The notes under the pieces were generated by a model. It did no database searches and was not told the origin of the DNA. It saw nothing but the letters and a program-made list of their open reading frames with translations. From contig NZ_MTSZ01000010.1 in NCBI RefSeq assembly GCF_002118315.1, forward strand, positions 1 through 64,000: a stretch of DNA of 64,000 nucleotides, in the 5' to 3' direction. Position numbers and translations under genes: made by a program. The first letter of the stretch is position 1; each line of letters starts with the position of its first letter. Of the stretch, positions 31,001-39,826 are shown one piece after another. The stretch comes from Kiloniella majae. GTDB lineage: Bacteria > Pseudomonadota > Alphaproteobacteria > Kiloniellales > Kiloniellaceae.

Positions 31001-31534
31001 ATGGCTGGTAGTGTTAACAAGGTGATTCTGGTTGGTAACTTGGGGCGTGATCCGGAAATCCGTTCCATGCAATCAGGACAGCGTGTGGCTAATTTGAACA
31101 TAGCAACATCAGAAAGCTGGAAAGATCGTACTTCGGGTGAGCGTCGGGATAAAACCGAATGGCACCGCGTTGTTATCTTTAATGATCGTTTGGTTGATGT
31201 TGCCGAGAAATTCTTGCGCAAAGGCTCCAAAGTTTATCTGGAAGGTCAATTGCAGACCCGTAAATGGACTGATAACGCGGGTGTTGAAAAATACACGACA
31301 GAGATCGTTCTACAGAACTTCCGTGGCGAACTGACAATGCTTGATGGTCGTAACGATGGTCAGGGCGGAGGTAGCTTTGGCGATTCTTCCGGCGGTGATG
31401 CTGGTGGTTTTGGCGGCAGCGGTAGCTCTGGCGGCGGATACGGCGGCGGCTTTGGCGGTGGCGGCTCCTCCGGCGGCGGATCAACAGGCGGCAGTGCCCC
31501 AGTTGACGACCTCGACGACGAAATCCCGTTCTAA
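31001..31534 (+). CDS. ssb: single-stranded DNA-binding protein
   Basis: A 177-residue SSB with an N-terminal OB fold ([19 protein letters not shown]... through about residue 112), a Gly/Ser-rich flexible linker, and the acidic C-terminal tip DDLDDEIPF that recruits repair and replication partners. It has GGAAGAAG before the ATG and is divergent from uvrA across 240 bp, a widespread pairing in Proteobacteria. Confidence 0.98.
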   Translation: MAGSVNKVILVGNLGRDPEIRSMQSGQRVANLNIATSESWKDRTSGERRDKTEWHRVVIFNDRLVDVAEKFLRKGSKVYLEGQLQTRKWTDNAGVEKYTTEIVLQNFRGELTMLDGRNDGQGGGSFGDSSGGDAGGFGGSGSSGGGYGGGFGGGGSSGGGSTGGSAPVDDLDDEIPF

Positions 31535-31555
31535 GCTTATTAGAATGCATTCTAT

Positions 31556-31587
31556 AAAAGCGGCTCTTTGGGGCCGCTTTTTTATTT
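31556..31587 (+). terminator. ssb terminator
   Basis: An 8-bp stem AAAGCGGC/GCCGCTTT (loop 31565-31572) followed by a T-rich tail (TTTATTTC), 22 bp after the ssb stop. Confidence 0.88.
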
Positions 31588-31608
31588 CTATGGCAGATTC
31601 AAGATATA

Positions 31609-32061
31609 ATGACTAAAACTGACCTTCTTCATTTTGAACAGCTTTCCAAGGAACAGCTTTATCGTATTTTACAGCTTCGTTCTGATGTCTTTGTTCTGGA
31701 ACAAGAGTCTCTATACAGGGACATGGATGGGCAGGATAGCCTTGCTTGGCATGTGCTAGCTTATGATGACGAAAACACTGTTGTCGGTGTTCTCCGTATT
31801 CTGAAAGATCCTAAAGATCATAGCTGTTTCAAGATTGGTCGGGTCGCTGTTGCGAAGATAGCCAGAGGGCAGGGGATCGCTGTTGAATTAATGGAGCGGG
31901 CACACGGCTTTATTGCCAAGCAAGGTGCGGCTGAAAGGATTGAAATTTCAGCGCAGGAGCATTTACAGAAATTTTACAATAATCTTGGTTATGTTGCCGT
32001 TTCTGAAGAACCTTATGATGATGCAGGTATACCGCATGTTGATATGATAAGGGCTGCATAA
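31609..32061 (+). CDS. elaA: ElaA-type GNAT acetyltransferase
   Basis: A 150-residue GNAT-fold protein. The ElaA branch is indicated by LYRILQLRSDVFVLEQESLY followed by RDMDGQD. The acetyl-CoA loop is RVAVAKIARGQGIAVELMERA, and the C-terminal half contains KFYNNLGY. The substrate is unknown. The start is 22 bp after the ssb terminator. Confidence 0.88.
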   Translation: MTKTDLLHFEQLSKEQLYRILQLRSDVFVLEQESLYRDMDGQDSLAWHVLAYDDENTVVGVLRILKDPKDHSCFKIGRVAVAKIARGQGIAVELMERAHGFIAKQGAAERIEISAQEHLQKFYNNLGYVAVSEEPYDDAGIPHVDMIRAA

Positions 32062-32290
32062 ATCGGTGAGAACTTGCCCCTTGACAAATTAAAATAAAGT
32101 AGAATTTGTTGATTCGAGGCTGAGATCAAAAAATTATTTAAATTCAATCCTGTAGAACAGTATTTTTCCCTCTCTTTTTACATACAATTTGTTGTGGCTA
32201 CGCGATGAATTTGTTACATTTCATGTGATTTTTTTTACGCCTGAAATAACTTGTGTTCCAGTCTTGTGCTGTCCACGGGTTAGGAGGGCC

Positions 32291-32307
32291 TTTCTGTTAA
32301 ACAGAAA
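32291..32307. promoter_or_regulatory. 17-bp dyad just before gyrA
   Basis: TTTCTGTT and AACAGAAA form an 8-bp inverted repeat around a single central base, ending 12 bp before the gyrA GTG. It could be a protein-binding site or a small mRNA hairpin near the ribosome site. It sits in a 258-bp intergenic stretch with no other clear feature. Confidence 0.35.
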
Positions 32308-32319
32308 CAGGATAATTAC

Positions 32320-35157
32320 GTGACTTCGAACTCTGATACATCATCCGATAACCTGGATATTTTTCCGGTAACAATTGAAGACGAAATGAAGCGATCATAC
32401 CTCGATTACGCCATGAGCGTTATCGTGTCGCGTGCGCTTCCAGACGTCAGGGATGGCCTTAAACCGGTACACCGTCGTATTCTCTATGCGATGAAAGAGT
32501 CCGGCTATGACTGGAACAGAGCTTATCGTAAGTCTGCCCGTATTGTCGGGGACGTGATGGGGCAGTATCACCCGCATGGTGATCAGGCCATTTACGATGC
32601 CATGGTTCGGATGGCGCAAGATTTCTCTATGCGTCTGCCACTGGTTGATGGCCAGGGTAACTTTGGTTCCATGGACGGCGATCCACCCGCGGCGATGCGT
32701 TATACGGAATCTCGTCTACAGCGCGTTTCCAGTGAAGCGCTTCTGGAAGATATCGACCGCGATACGGTTGATTTCCAGGATAACTATGATGAATCTACAA
32801 AAGAGCCGATTGTTCTTCCGGCTCGCTATCCAAACCTTTTGGTTAATGGTGCCGGCGGTATCGCGGTTGGTATGGCAACAAACATCCCTCCGCATAACCT
32901 TGGCGAAGTTCTGGATGCCTGTTGTGCCTTTGTGGATGACCCGGACCTTTCTATTGACCAGTTGAACGAGATTATCCCGGGACCTGACTTCCCAACGGGC
33001 GGTGTTATTCTTGGACGCACTACAATTCGTGATGCCTATCATACAGGACGCGGTTCAATTGTTATGCGTGGTAAGGCCGAGGTTCAGGAAATCCGCAAGG
33101 ATAAGATGGCGATTGTTGTCACCGAGGTTCCTTTTCAGGTCAACAAAGCCAGAATGCTTGAAAAGATCGCGGACATTGCCCGTGAAAAGACTATCGAAGG
33201 TATCACAGATATTCGCGATGAAAGTGACCGTCACGGTGTCCGTGTTGTTGTCGAGCTTCGCCGTGATGTTGAGCCGGAAGTTGTTCTTAACCAGCTTTAT
33301 CGCTATAGCCCACTGCAAACGTCTTTCGGGGCAAACATGCTGGCGTTGAATTCAGGTCGTCCAGAGCTATTGGATCTGAAATCAATTCTTTCGGCATTTA
33401 TCGCATTCCGCGAAGAAGTTATTACGCGTCGTACGATTTTTGAACTGAATAAAGCGCGTGATCGTGCCCACCTGTTGGTTGGTTTGGCGATTGCTGTTGC
33501 GAACATTGATGAGGTCATCGAGCTTATTCGTGCCGCTTCTGATCCTGTGATCGCGCGTGAACAGCTTATGAATCGTGCATGGCCAGCTAAGTATGTAGAA
33601 CCGCTCATCAAATTGATTGATGAGCCGGGTCGTAATGTTGATGCTGATGGTAACTATTTCCTTTCTGAAGCACAGGCAAGAGCAATTCTGGAACTACGTT
33701 TACAGAGATTAACCGGGCTTGAGCGGGATAAGATTGCCAAGGAATTGGAAGAGATTGCGGATCAAATTCGCTACTATCTCGAAATACTCGCTTCTCGCGA
33801 AAAACTTCTTGGTATCTTGCGCGAAGAACTCATCGAAATGAAGGCCAAATATGCCACGCCGCGCCGTACAGAAATTCTGGATGGTGTGTTCGGGTATGAC
33901 GATGAAGACCTCATTCAACGTGAAGACATGGTGGTGACAGTTAGCCACAGTGGTTACATCAAACGTGTTCCATTAAGTACTTACCGCGCGCAGCGTCGCG
34001 GTGGTAAAGGCCGTTCAGGCATGGCGACAAGGGACGAGGATTTTGTATCCCAGATCTTTGTTTGTAATACCCATACACCAGTTCTCTTTTTCTCTTCCCG
34101 TGGCATGGTATACAAGATGAAGGTTTATCGCCTTCCTCCTGGAACACCAACGTCGCGCGGAAAAGCCTTGGTAAACATGTTACCTCTGCAACAGGGGGAG
34201 ACGATTTCTACGATGATGCCACTTCCTGAGAACGAGGAAGCATGGTCAGAAATGTACGTTATGTTTGCGACATCTACGGGTGGTATCCGTCGTAACAAGT
34301 TGTCTGATTTCACCCGGGTTATGGCAAACGGTAAAATTGCCATGAAATTGGAAGATGAAGACAGCAGATTGATTGGTGTGCAGACCTGTACAGAACACGA
34401 TGACATTATGTTATCCACTGCGCGTGGCAAATGTATCCGCTTCCCGGTGAACGGCGTTCGTGTCTTTGCGGGCCGTACATCGACTGGTGTACGCGGCATT
34501 TCGCTTGCTGAGGGCGATTCAGTTATTTCCATGGCAATTATCAACCACATGGATGCGGATTCAGATACCCGTGAACAGTACCTTCGTTATGCCAATGCAA
34601 AACGTCGCAGTGAAAACGCGGATGAAGGCGAGTTTGATCCATCAGCACTAGAGACAACACTGTCTCAGGAGCAGCTTGATAGCATGGCTGAAAGAGAGCA
34701 GTTCATTCTGTCCATTTCTCAAGATGGTTTGGGTAAACGTTCGTCTTCTTATGAATACCGTGTGACCAGCCGTGGCGGTAAAGGGATTGGTAACCTTGAT
34801 CTTTCAAGAGCCAAGGGTAAAACAACGACTGTTATTTCCGTGTTCCCAATTGATGAGACGGATCACATTATGTTGGTAACAGATGCAGGAAAGCTCATTC
34901 GCTGTCCTGTACACGATGTTAGAATTGCAGGACGTTCTACACGTGGTGTTAATCTGTTTAACGTTGCTGATGATGAGAAAATTGTCTCTGTATCCAGATT
35001 GGCGGATGACGGTGAAGACGAGGAAGATGATATCCTTGAGGGCGCTGAAGGAACAGAAGGTGTTGAAGCTACGGATGCAGTAGAAAGTGACATTGCTGAA
35101 GCTGTATCAGAAGCATCTGAGCCAGAAGCATCTGAGGACGTAAAAGGCGGGGAGTAA
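32320..35157 (+). CDS. gyrA: DNA gyrase subunit A
   Basis: The 945-residue DNA-cleaving subunit of gyrase. The catalytic Tyr is in [10 protein letters not shown]. The quinolone region reads [17 protein letters not shown], so the position equal to E. coli Ser83 is Gln while Asp87 is kept. The C-terminal beta-pinwheel contains the gyrase box QRRGGKG and a charged insertion of about 50 residues typical of alphaproteobacteria. The acidic Ala/Glu/Asp tail includes an imperfect repeat. The start is GTG. The stop codon lies in a hairpin loop. Confidence 0.97.
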   Translation: MTSNSDTSSDNLDIFPVTIEDEMKRSYLDYAMSVIVSRALPDVRDGLKPVHRRILYAMKESGYDWNRAYRKSARIVGDVMGQYHPHGDQAIYDAMVRMAQDFSMRLPLVDGQGNFGSMDGDPPAAMRYTESRLQRVSSEALLEDIDRDTVDFQDNYDESTKEPIVLPARYPNLLVNGAGGIAVGMATNIPPHNLGEVLDACCAFVDDPDLSIDQLNEIIPGPDFPTGGVILGRTTIRDAYHTGRGSIVMRGKAEVQEIRKDKMAIVVTEVPFQVNKARMLEKIADIAREKTIEGITDIRDESDRHGVRVVVELRRDVEPEVVLNQLYRYSPLQTSFGANMLALNSGRPELLDLKSILSAFIAFREEVITRRTIFELNKARDRAHLLVGLAIAVANIDEVIELIRAASDPVIAREQLMNRAWPAKYVEPLIKLIDEPGRNVDADGNYFLSEAQARAILELRLQRLTGLERDKIAKELEEIADQIRYYLEILASREKLLGILREELIEMKAKYATPRRTEILDGVFGYDDEDLIQREDMVVTVSHSGYIKRVPLSTYRAQRRGGKGRSGMATRDEDFVSQIFVCNTHTPVLFFSSRGMVYKMKVYRLPPGTPTSRGKALVNMLPLQQGETISTMMPLPENEEAWSEMYVMFATSTGGIRRNKLSDFTRVMANGKIAMKLEDEDSRLIGVQTCTEHDDIMLSTARGKCIRFPVNGVRVFAGRTSTGVRGISLAEGDSVISMAIINHMDADSDTREQYLRYANAKRRSENADEGEFDPSALETTLSQEQLDSMAEREQFILSISQDGLGKRSSSYEYRVTSRGGKGIGNLDLSRAKGKTTTVISVFPIDETDHIMLVTDAGKLIRCPVHDVRIAGRSTRGVNLFNVADDEKIVSVSRLADDGEDEEDDILEGAEGTEGVEATDAVESDIAEAVSEASEPEASEDVKGGE

Positions 35158-35164
35158 TCCCCGC
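35147..35164 (+). other. hairpin holding the gyrA stop codon in its loop
   Basis: GCGGGGA (35147-35153) pairs with TCCCCGC (35158-35164) around the tetraloop GTAA, which is of GNRA type and contains the gyrA TAA stop. There is no T-run, so it is not a terminator. It may stabilise mRNA or affect gyrA-coaD coupling. Confidence 0.6.
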
Positions 35165-35189
35165 ATCCTAACGAAGAAGAGTTTAGGGC

Positions 35190-35708
35190 ATGACGAAAAA
35201 ACACGTTGGGCTTTATCCCGGGACCTTTGATCCTGTAACCAAAGGGCACATGGATATTATTACCCGTGGATGCCGTGTGGTAGATAAGCTGGTCATTGCC
35301 GTTGCGCGCAATGACCGCAAGGGACCACTGTTCAATACCGAAGAACGCGTCAATATGGTGCTGCATGATACAGCGCCTTTGCGGGACAAAGGTTTTGAGA
35401 TCGAAGTCTTGCCCTTTGACAACCTTTTGGTGAATTTTGCGCGTGAAGTTGGTGCCGGGGTCATTTTGCGTGGGTTGCGTGCGGTTTCTGATTTCGAATA
35501 CGAATTTCAAATGACGGGGATGAATGCCCGTCTTGATGCTGAAATCGAAACCGTATTTTTAATGGCGTCCGAGAAACAACAGTTCATTTCGTCTCGTTTT
35601 GTCAAAGAGATTGGTTATCTGGGGGGGGATATCTCTTCTTTTGTTAGTCCTGAGACGAAATTGAAGCTGGAAGAGAAGTTTGAAATTATGCGTAACTCCA
35701 AGGATTAA
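35190..35708 (+). CDS. coaD: phosphopantetheine adenylyltransferase
   Basis: Catalyses the penultimate step of coenzyme A synthesis. 172 residues, with the nucleotidyltransferase motif GLYPGTFDPVTKGHMDI (TxGH) at the N-terminus and the ISSRFVKEIGYLGGDIS segment near the end. It follows gyrA by 32 bp and may be co-transcribed. Confidence 0.97.
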   Translation: MTKKHVGLYPGTFDPVTKGHMDIITRGCRVVDKLVIAVARNDRKGPLFNTEERVNMVLHDTAPLRDKGFEIEVLPFDNLLVNFAREVGAGVILRGLRAVSDFEYEFQMTGMNARLDAEIETVFLMASEKQQFISSRFVKEIGYLGGDISSFVSPETKLKLEEKFEIMRNSKD

Positions 35709-35782
35709 CTGACTTTTAAGTGTATTCCTTGCCCCTTGGTTTAAAAATATCTCTTTTTTTACGGTAGAAGACAAAAAGGCTG

Positions 35783-35811
35783 TTGACCGAATCAATAAGT
35801 GGTTCTATCTT
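35783..35811 (+). promoter_or_regulatory. promoter of tRNA-Lys
   Basis: TTGACC (35783-35788) and TATCTT (35806-35811) with a 17-bp spacer, about 50 bp before the tRNA. Confidence 0.6.
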
Positions 35812-35860
35812 CCGCCTCGCTTACCGCATTACACTTTAATGTCGATAAGCAAATGAGAAT

Positions 35861-35936
35861 GGGCCCTTAGCTCAGCTGGTAGAGCGTCCGACTTTTAATC
35901 GGCAGGTCACAGGTTCGAATCCTGTAGGGCCCACCA
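35861..35936 (+). tRNA. tRNA-Lys (anticodon TTT)
   Basis: A complete 76-nt cloverleaf: acceptor GGGCCCT pairs with AGGGCCC, the anticodon loop is CTTTTAA, the T-loop is TTCGAAT, and CCA is encoded. Confidence 0.98.
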
Positions 35937-35949
35937 TTCTGTACAAAAC

Positions 35950-35978
35950 ACCCCGCTTTCTGGCGGGGTTTTGTTTTT
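35950..35978 (+). terminator. tRNA-Lys terminator
   Basis: CCCCGC/GCGGGG stem (35951-35956 with 35963-35968) followed by TTTTGTTTTT, directly after the tRNA. Confidence 0.88.
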
Positions 35979-36005
35979 CTGTTTCCAAAATATTACAACG
36001 TCTCC

Positions 36006-36051
36006 TGTTCGTTTTCTCAGGGAATACTCTTGTTCACTTTCTCTGGGAATA
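36006..36051. repeat. two 21-bp direct repeats, 25-bp period
   Basis: Copies at 36006-36026 and 36031-36051 match at 18 of 21 positions (core TTTCTC then GGGAATA). They lie upstream of the nucleosidase gene. They are too far from any start to be ribosome sites and are possibly tandem binding sites. Confidence 0.6.
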
Positions 36052-36146
36052 ATAGTCTTAGGGGAAACTGAAATGCTGAAATCTTTAACGATCATTCTAC
36101 TAAAGTATCTCAGATAAAAATACTCTCAGCTTAAAAGGAAAAAATC

Positions 36147-36911
36147 GTGTCCCAGAAACCACTTGGTCTGATTTGCGCCATACCAAATGAAATCCAGCAT
36201 TTTGGATCAGCCTTTGAGAAAACGAGCGAAAAACAGATCGCAGGTTTTTCGTTTTTTCAGGGAAAGCTTGATGGTGTTGAAACTGTGCTTGTCGAAGCTG
36301 GCATGGGCAAAGTTAATGCTGCAGTTGTAACAACTTTACTTATCGAACAATTCAATTGTCGCGTGGTTCTCTTTTCTGGCGTTGCTGGTGGCGTTGATCC
36401 AAAGCTTGGTGTTGGTGATGTTATTATCGGAACGAAGCTTATCCAGCATGATTATGGGATGATTGTGTCTGATAAGCTAACGACCTATCAACCGGGACAC
36501 TTACCCATCCATATGCCAACTGAAAAGCTTGGCTATGATGCAGATGCGGAACTGATCGACAAACTACTTAGTGATCTTGAAGGTTTTGATCTTCCGATGA
36601 TTTCTGCGGAAGCTGCTGGTGGAGAAGCTCGTAAACCTGTTATTACGTCTGGAACTATTCTAACAGGAGATCAGTTTATTGGCTGTACTGTTGCGAGAAA
36701 CCGACTTTGTAATGAGTTAGGTGGTTTGGCTGTTGAAATGGAGGGGGCAGCAATAGCACAGGTCGCAGAGCACTATCAGGTGCCTTTTGTCATTGTACGT
36801 TCCTTGAGTGATCTCGCCGGAGAAGAAAGTACCATGGACTTTATCAAGTTCCTTGAAGAGACGGCTGGCGGCGCAGCGCTAGTGCTTAGACGCATTATCA
36901 GACTGTTATGA
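36147..36911 (+). CDS. mtnN: MTA/SAH nucleosidase family protein
   Basis: A purine-nucleosidase-fold protein of 254 residues that probably splits 5'-methylthioadenosine and S-adenosylhomocysteine. Features are the FSGVAGGVDPKLGVGDVIIG core, the MEGAAIAQVAEHY purine-binding motif, and the catalytic Asp region RSLSDLAGEES. The start is GTG with AAAAGGA upstream. It overlaps the M23 peptidase by 4 nt. Confidence 0.9.
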   Translation: MSQKPLGLICAIPNEIQHFGSAFEKTSEKQIAGFSFFQGKLDGVETVLVEAGMGKVNAAVVTTLLIEQFNCRVVLFSGVAGGVDPKLGVGDVIIGTKLIQHDYGMIVSDKLTTYQPGHLPIHMPTEKLGYDADAELIDKLLSDLEGFDLPMISAEAAGGEARKPVITSGTILTGDQFIGCTVARNRLCNELGGLAVEMEGAAIAQVAEHYQVPFVIVRSLSDLAGEESTMDFIKFLEETAGGAALVLRRIIRLL

Positions 36912-37936
36912 GTGTGGAAGCTAAGAATAGAGTTGCGGGGTGCTGTCTTGGGACGCTTATAGGGTTATTCGCAATTTCATCGGGTTTTGCAGAAGGCAAT
37001 TCTCCACGTTTTATTAGCCCCGTTGATTGCTCTATCCCCTCGGAATGTACGATCCAAAACTATGTCGATGCACGTCCTGGAACGGGGCATCGTGACTACA
37101 CCTGCGGAACGCTCAGCTATGAACGCCATAAGGGAACTGATTTCAGGGTTCTTAGTTATGGTTTATATCAACAAGGAGTTCCTGTTCTGGCTGCTGCTGA
37201 TGGCATTGTTCTCAGGAAAAGAAATAATGCTGATGAAGGGGATTATATTTTAAAAGGAAATGAGGCCGTTAAGCAGCGTGAGATTGGTAATGGTGTTATT
37301 ATCGAACATACAAACGGTTGGGAGACAACTTATGCGCATCTGAAAAAAGGCTCTGTTACTGTATCTCCTGGCGATCGGGTAAATGCTGGTGATGTTATCG
37401 GCATTATAGGTTTGAGTGGGAAAACTGAATTTCCACACTTGCATTTTCAAGTTACGCATAATCAGGAATTGAGAGATCCTTTCACAGGGAAGAAGCCATC
37501 AGGTTGCGGTGAGATAACAAAAGACGCTTTATGGGATAAGTCTTTACAAAAGGACTTTGAATACAAAGGTACGGGAATTATCGATACTGGCTTTGCGGCT
37601 GAGATACCAAAACATAAATTACTGGCGTTTCGCAGTGAACAAAAACGGATTTATGTGCAGCGCGACCCAAAAATTCTTTTGTATTGGGCTGAGCTATGGG
37701 GGGTGAAAATAGCTGACCGTCTAACAATCAGTTATGAAAACCCGCTTGGGGAAATAACGAAAGATCAAAAAGCTTTAAAGAAGAATCAGGCGTCATACTT
37801 TAAATATATAGGAAAAAAACGCCCTAAGGATGGCTGGATTCCTGGCGTGTACACGGGGCACATAACACTTGAAAGGCTTGTTAATGGAGAGTGGAAGATT
37901 ATTGCTTCAAGGCAGAAAACGCAGGTTTTGCCGTAA
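36908..37936 (+). CDS. secreted M23 (LytM) metallopeptidase
   Basis: A 342-residue exported protein with an N-terminal hydrophobic segment (cleavage probably after FAE or nearby). The LytM catalytic domain keeps its zinc ligands: RHKGTDF (His and Asp) and FPHLHFQV (HxH). A C-terminal beta-rich domain of about 130 residues has no family I can name. It is a probable peptidoglycan endopeptidase, unlike the degenerate LytM domain of the NlpD-like protein. It is translationally coupled to mtnN. Confidence 0.88.
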   Translation: MSVEAKNRVAGCCLGTLIGLFAISSGFAEGNSPRFISPVDCSIPSECTIQNYVDARPGTGHRDYTCGTLSYERHKGTDFRVLSYGLYQQGVPVLAAADGIVLRKRNNADEGDYILKGNEAVKQREIGNGVIIEHTNGWETTYAHLKKGSVTVSPGDRVNAGDVIGIIGLSGKTEFPHLHFQVTHNQELRDPFTGKKPSGCGEITKDALWDKSLQKDFEYKGTGIIDTGFAAEIPKHKLLAFRSEQKRIYVQRDPKILLYWAELWGVKIADRLTISYENPLGEITKDQKALKKNQASYFKYIGKKRPKDGWIPGVYTGHITLERLVNGEWKIIASRQKTQVLP

Positions 37937-37948
37937 GGTTTTTAATGA

Positions 37949-38149
37949 TTAAACCTGTATGTCAAGGTTTTGCCCGCGATCTTTGTCTCCGCTAAACTGT
38001 TTAGAATCAGCAGACGCTCCGCTGTTTTCAACGGGACGCTTTGTTTCCACTGCTGCTTGTGAATTCTTTTCAGCAACGCTGATATCAATAGCAGCAGCAG
38101 GTTCAGAGAACCTGACTGTGGGTTCAAAAGATGTCGCATTAATATTCAT
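37949..38149 (-). CDS. small hypothetical protein
   Basis: A 66-residue hydrophilic protein with no membrane segment, rich in Ser, Ala, Glu and Lys and probably largely disordered. The ATG at 38149 has AGGA 7 nt upstream, which decides the start over a longer version at 38173. It converges with the M23 gene. No family is recognised. Confidence 0.55.
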   Translation of the reverse strand: MNINATSFEPTVRFSEPAAAIDISVAEKNSQAAVETKRPVENSGASADSKQFSGDKDRGQNLDIQV

Positions 38150-38274
38150 ATTTGCATCCTGACACAAACACATTAAATAACTCTTAACACAATATAGGAA
38201 ACTTTTTGGCGATTTAAAGAGAGAAAAACCTTTTAGTTCGCCTGATGTTTCGTTAATCAGGTCCTTTAAATTTA

Positions 38275-38505
38275 ATGTCGGAGATCGGAAGCGTGGATAA
38301 CAACGAAATTACCAGCGTAGAAAAATACTTGCGTCAGACCTTTGGGAATGAAGCAATTGCACTTGATAGAAAAACGACCAAAGCAGATTCTATCGAAGTG
38401 AATCTTGGTGGTGAATTCATTGGCGTCATATATAAAGATGACGAAGACGATGAACTTTCCTATTCGTTTAATATGGCTATTTTAGCTGACGATCTGCCAA
38501 AGTAA
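38275..38505 (+). CDS. DUF3126 family protein
   Basis: A 76-residue protein matching the alphaproteobacterial DUF3126 family: EKYLRQTFGN early on and the GEFIGVIYKDDEDDELSYSF core. The function is unknown. An in-frame GTG at 38293 would start just before the conserved part and also has a plausible upstream GGAG, so the true start is uncertain. Confidence 0.85.
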   Translation: MSEIGSVDNNEITSVEKYLRQTFGNEAIALDRKTTKADSIEVNLGGEFIGVIYKDDEDDELSYSFNMAILADDLPK

Positions 38506-38670
38506 GACAGCACGTAATTTAAAGCGCCTTTGTTATATGGCGTACGCTGTTTTGTGAAGAAGCGTGTTTAGGGTGCCCGGTCTTTGATCTCATGTGATTG
38601 CTTCCGGGTATCTTGTTTTTTTTAATGTGCTTAATTCTTCAATATTATTTGATTGAAGATCTTGAGGAAT

Positions 38671-39033
38671 TTAATCATTTCCGTTTTTGGTTGCACAGTC
38701 GATACAAAGAGTAACCGTTGGATCCAATTCCAAGCGTTTCAATTGAATTTCTTCATCACATCGAAGGCAATAGCCATAATTCCCGTTCTGTAGTCGTGTG
38801 AGTGTTGTCTCGATCTTACTGAGTTCGACCTGTCGGCGTCTTTCAGATTCGAGTGACATAGCTTGGGACTGGAGTGCGTCCATTCGTGATAATCTGCCGA
38901 CTTTGCTTTGATCCAGTTCTACTACATCTCGTGATTGTTGGCTGGAAGCACGAATATCAGAAATCTCTGTTTTTCGTTTTTCCAATTCTGACGCAAATTT
39001 TTCCAAATTTATCGTTATTTTTTGATCAGACAT
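38671..39033 (-). CDS. DksA/TraR family C4 zinc-finger protein
   Basis: A 120-residue protein with a long N-terminal coiled-coil (about residues 5-75) and a C-terminal four-cysteine zinc finger: CLRCDEEI...CIDC, preceded by the NGNYGYC lead-in. DksA-family proteins insert their coiled coil into the RNA polymerase secondary channel. This one is shorter than classical DksA (about 150 aa) and may be a paralogue acting without ppGpp. Confidence 0.88.
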   Translation of the reverse strand: MSDQKITINLEKFASELEKRKTEISDIRASSQQSRDVVELDQSKVGRLSRMDALQSQAMSLESERRRQVELSKIETTLTRLQNGNYGYCLRCDEEIQLKRLELDPTVTLCIDCATKNGND

Positions 39034-39163
39034 TGAGCCTCGCTATCCCCGTTGAATAGCATCATAGCAAATAAATGCGCTGATCAGTGTAAAATCGAAA
39101 TGTTTTGGAAAATAGACAATCAGGATGCAAGCATCCCGGCAGAATAGAAAAAACTGGCATAGA

Positions 39164-39251
39164 AAACACCTCGAAACAAAACAGGGGGACGGCCAAATGG
39201 GGGTTACCATGAACAGGCACGGTATGGCCAACGTCTCGTTCCGAGGTGTTT
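39164..39251. ncRNA. candidate structured RNA or leader element
   Basis: AAACACCTCG (39164-39173) pairs perfectly with CGAGGTGTTT (39242-39251). Inside, GGCCA (39191-39195) can pair with the TGGCC near 39225-39229. It matches neither 4.5S RNA nor tmRNA as I know them. Strand is unclear: leftward it would lie in the leader of the DksA-like gene; rightward it overlaps a small reading frame. Confidence 0.35.
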
Positions 39252-39289
39252 CTCAGAACATATCAAAACAAATAATGAAATGGTTGTGA
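39197..39289 (+). CDS. possible 30-residue peptide
   Basis: A short frame beginning MGVTMNRHGM and ending in an amphipathic-looking KQIMKWL. An AGGGGG stretch lies about 8 nt before the ATG. It sits inside the candidate structured element, so either the peptide or the RNA may be the functional entity. Weak evidence. Confidence 0.25.
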   Translation: MGVTMNRHGMANVSFRGVSQNISKQIMKWL

Positions 39290-39522
39290 TGTTTCTGTGT
39301 CCAAAACGGCCTTTCAGTGATTAAAAATTAACGATGTTTAACAAATTGTTACCGCAGGTAAGTCCCTTAAGACAATACAACAGGCGAGATTAATCGAATT
39401 GTGAAAATGGTTCTGGGTTTTCAAATTAATAGGCCTTTGATTATTAGGGGGTTTTAGAGAAAATGTCTTCTATGCTAGCTGTCAAAACCGTTTCCAAGGG
39501 CTAAAAAAGAGAAGCTTTTGAT

Positions 39523-39531
39523 TTATCCACA
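39523..39531 (+). other. single perfect DnaA box
   Basis: TTATCCACA, the consensus high-affinity DnaA site, in AT-rich DNA about 80 bp before tRNA-Leu. No cluster of boxes is visible, so this is not an origin. Confidence 0.4.
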
Positions 39532-39560
39532 ACAAATTTCATTTTTTTGAAATTTTTCGT

Positions 39561-39588
39561 TTGCCCTTTTTGAATGGATCAGTATATA
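39561..39588 (+). promoter_or_regulatory. promoter of tRNA-Leu(GAG)
   Basis: TTGCCC (39561-39566) and TATATA (39583-39588) with a 16-bp spacer, about 20 bp before the tRNA. Confidence 0.6.
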
Positions 39589-39608
39589 TCCCCTTCAGCA
39601 ACAACGAT

Positions 39609-39696
39609 GCGGTCGTGGCGGAATTGGTAGACGCGTAACGTTGAGGTCGTTATGGGCTAATAGCCCGTGGAGGTTCAAGTCCTCTCGACCGCACCA
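39609..39696 (+). tRNA. tRNA-Leu (anticodon GAG)
   Basis: 88 nt including CCA. Acceptor GCGGTCG/CGACCGC, anticodon loop TTGAGGT, long variable arm typical of tRNA-Leu. Confidence 0.97.
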
Positions 39697-39826
39697 AAAA
39701 ATTGGTTTGTTGTTGCTTATAAAAATACTCTTGCTCTCCTGCGTTCTTCAGCGTTTTTGAATTATCAAAATTATGTGCTTACTTGCAGCATATAATATGA
39801 TTGAGAACGAGAGTTTTGATGACGAT

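Larger units (their letters stand above)
39034..39608. other. 575-bp gene-poor region
   Basis: This stretch holds a 6-bp GGATGC/GCATCC hairpin (39123-39136) and a 10-bp long-range stem (39164-39173 with 39242-39251) that encloses most of a possible 30-codon reading frame. It also has several TTAA motifs around 39325-39345, a perfect DnaA box at 39523-39531, an AT-rich hairpin (39534-39555) and the promoter of tRNA-Leu. No conventional gene is visible. Confidence 0.6.

Noticed and set aside
31179-31550. 123-codon minus-strand frame opposite ssb
   Set aside because: Arises from the Gly-rich repeat coding for the SSB linker; Arg/His-rich artefact.
32255-32269. GTTC-N7-GTGC upstream of gyrA as a LexA box
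   Set aside because: One mismatch in a key position, no promoter alignment and gyrA is not a usual SOS gene; chance match is likely.
35907-36095. Minus-strand frame ending WWALQDSNL
   Set aside because: The C-terminus is the reverse translation of the tRNA-Lys 3' half and terminator; a typical false gene beside tRNAs.
39325-39345. CtrA site (TTAA-N7-TTAA) before the tRNA-Leu genes
   Set aside because: The two TTAA elements are 6 bp apart, not 7, in AT-rich DNA; not convincing.
39301-39608. Replication origin around the DnaA box
   Set aside because: Only one perfect box is visible, with no cluster, no dnaA/dnaN/hemE neighbour and no clear unwinding element.
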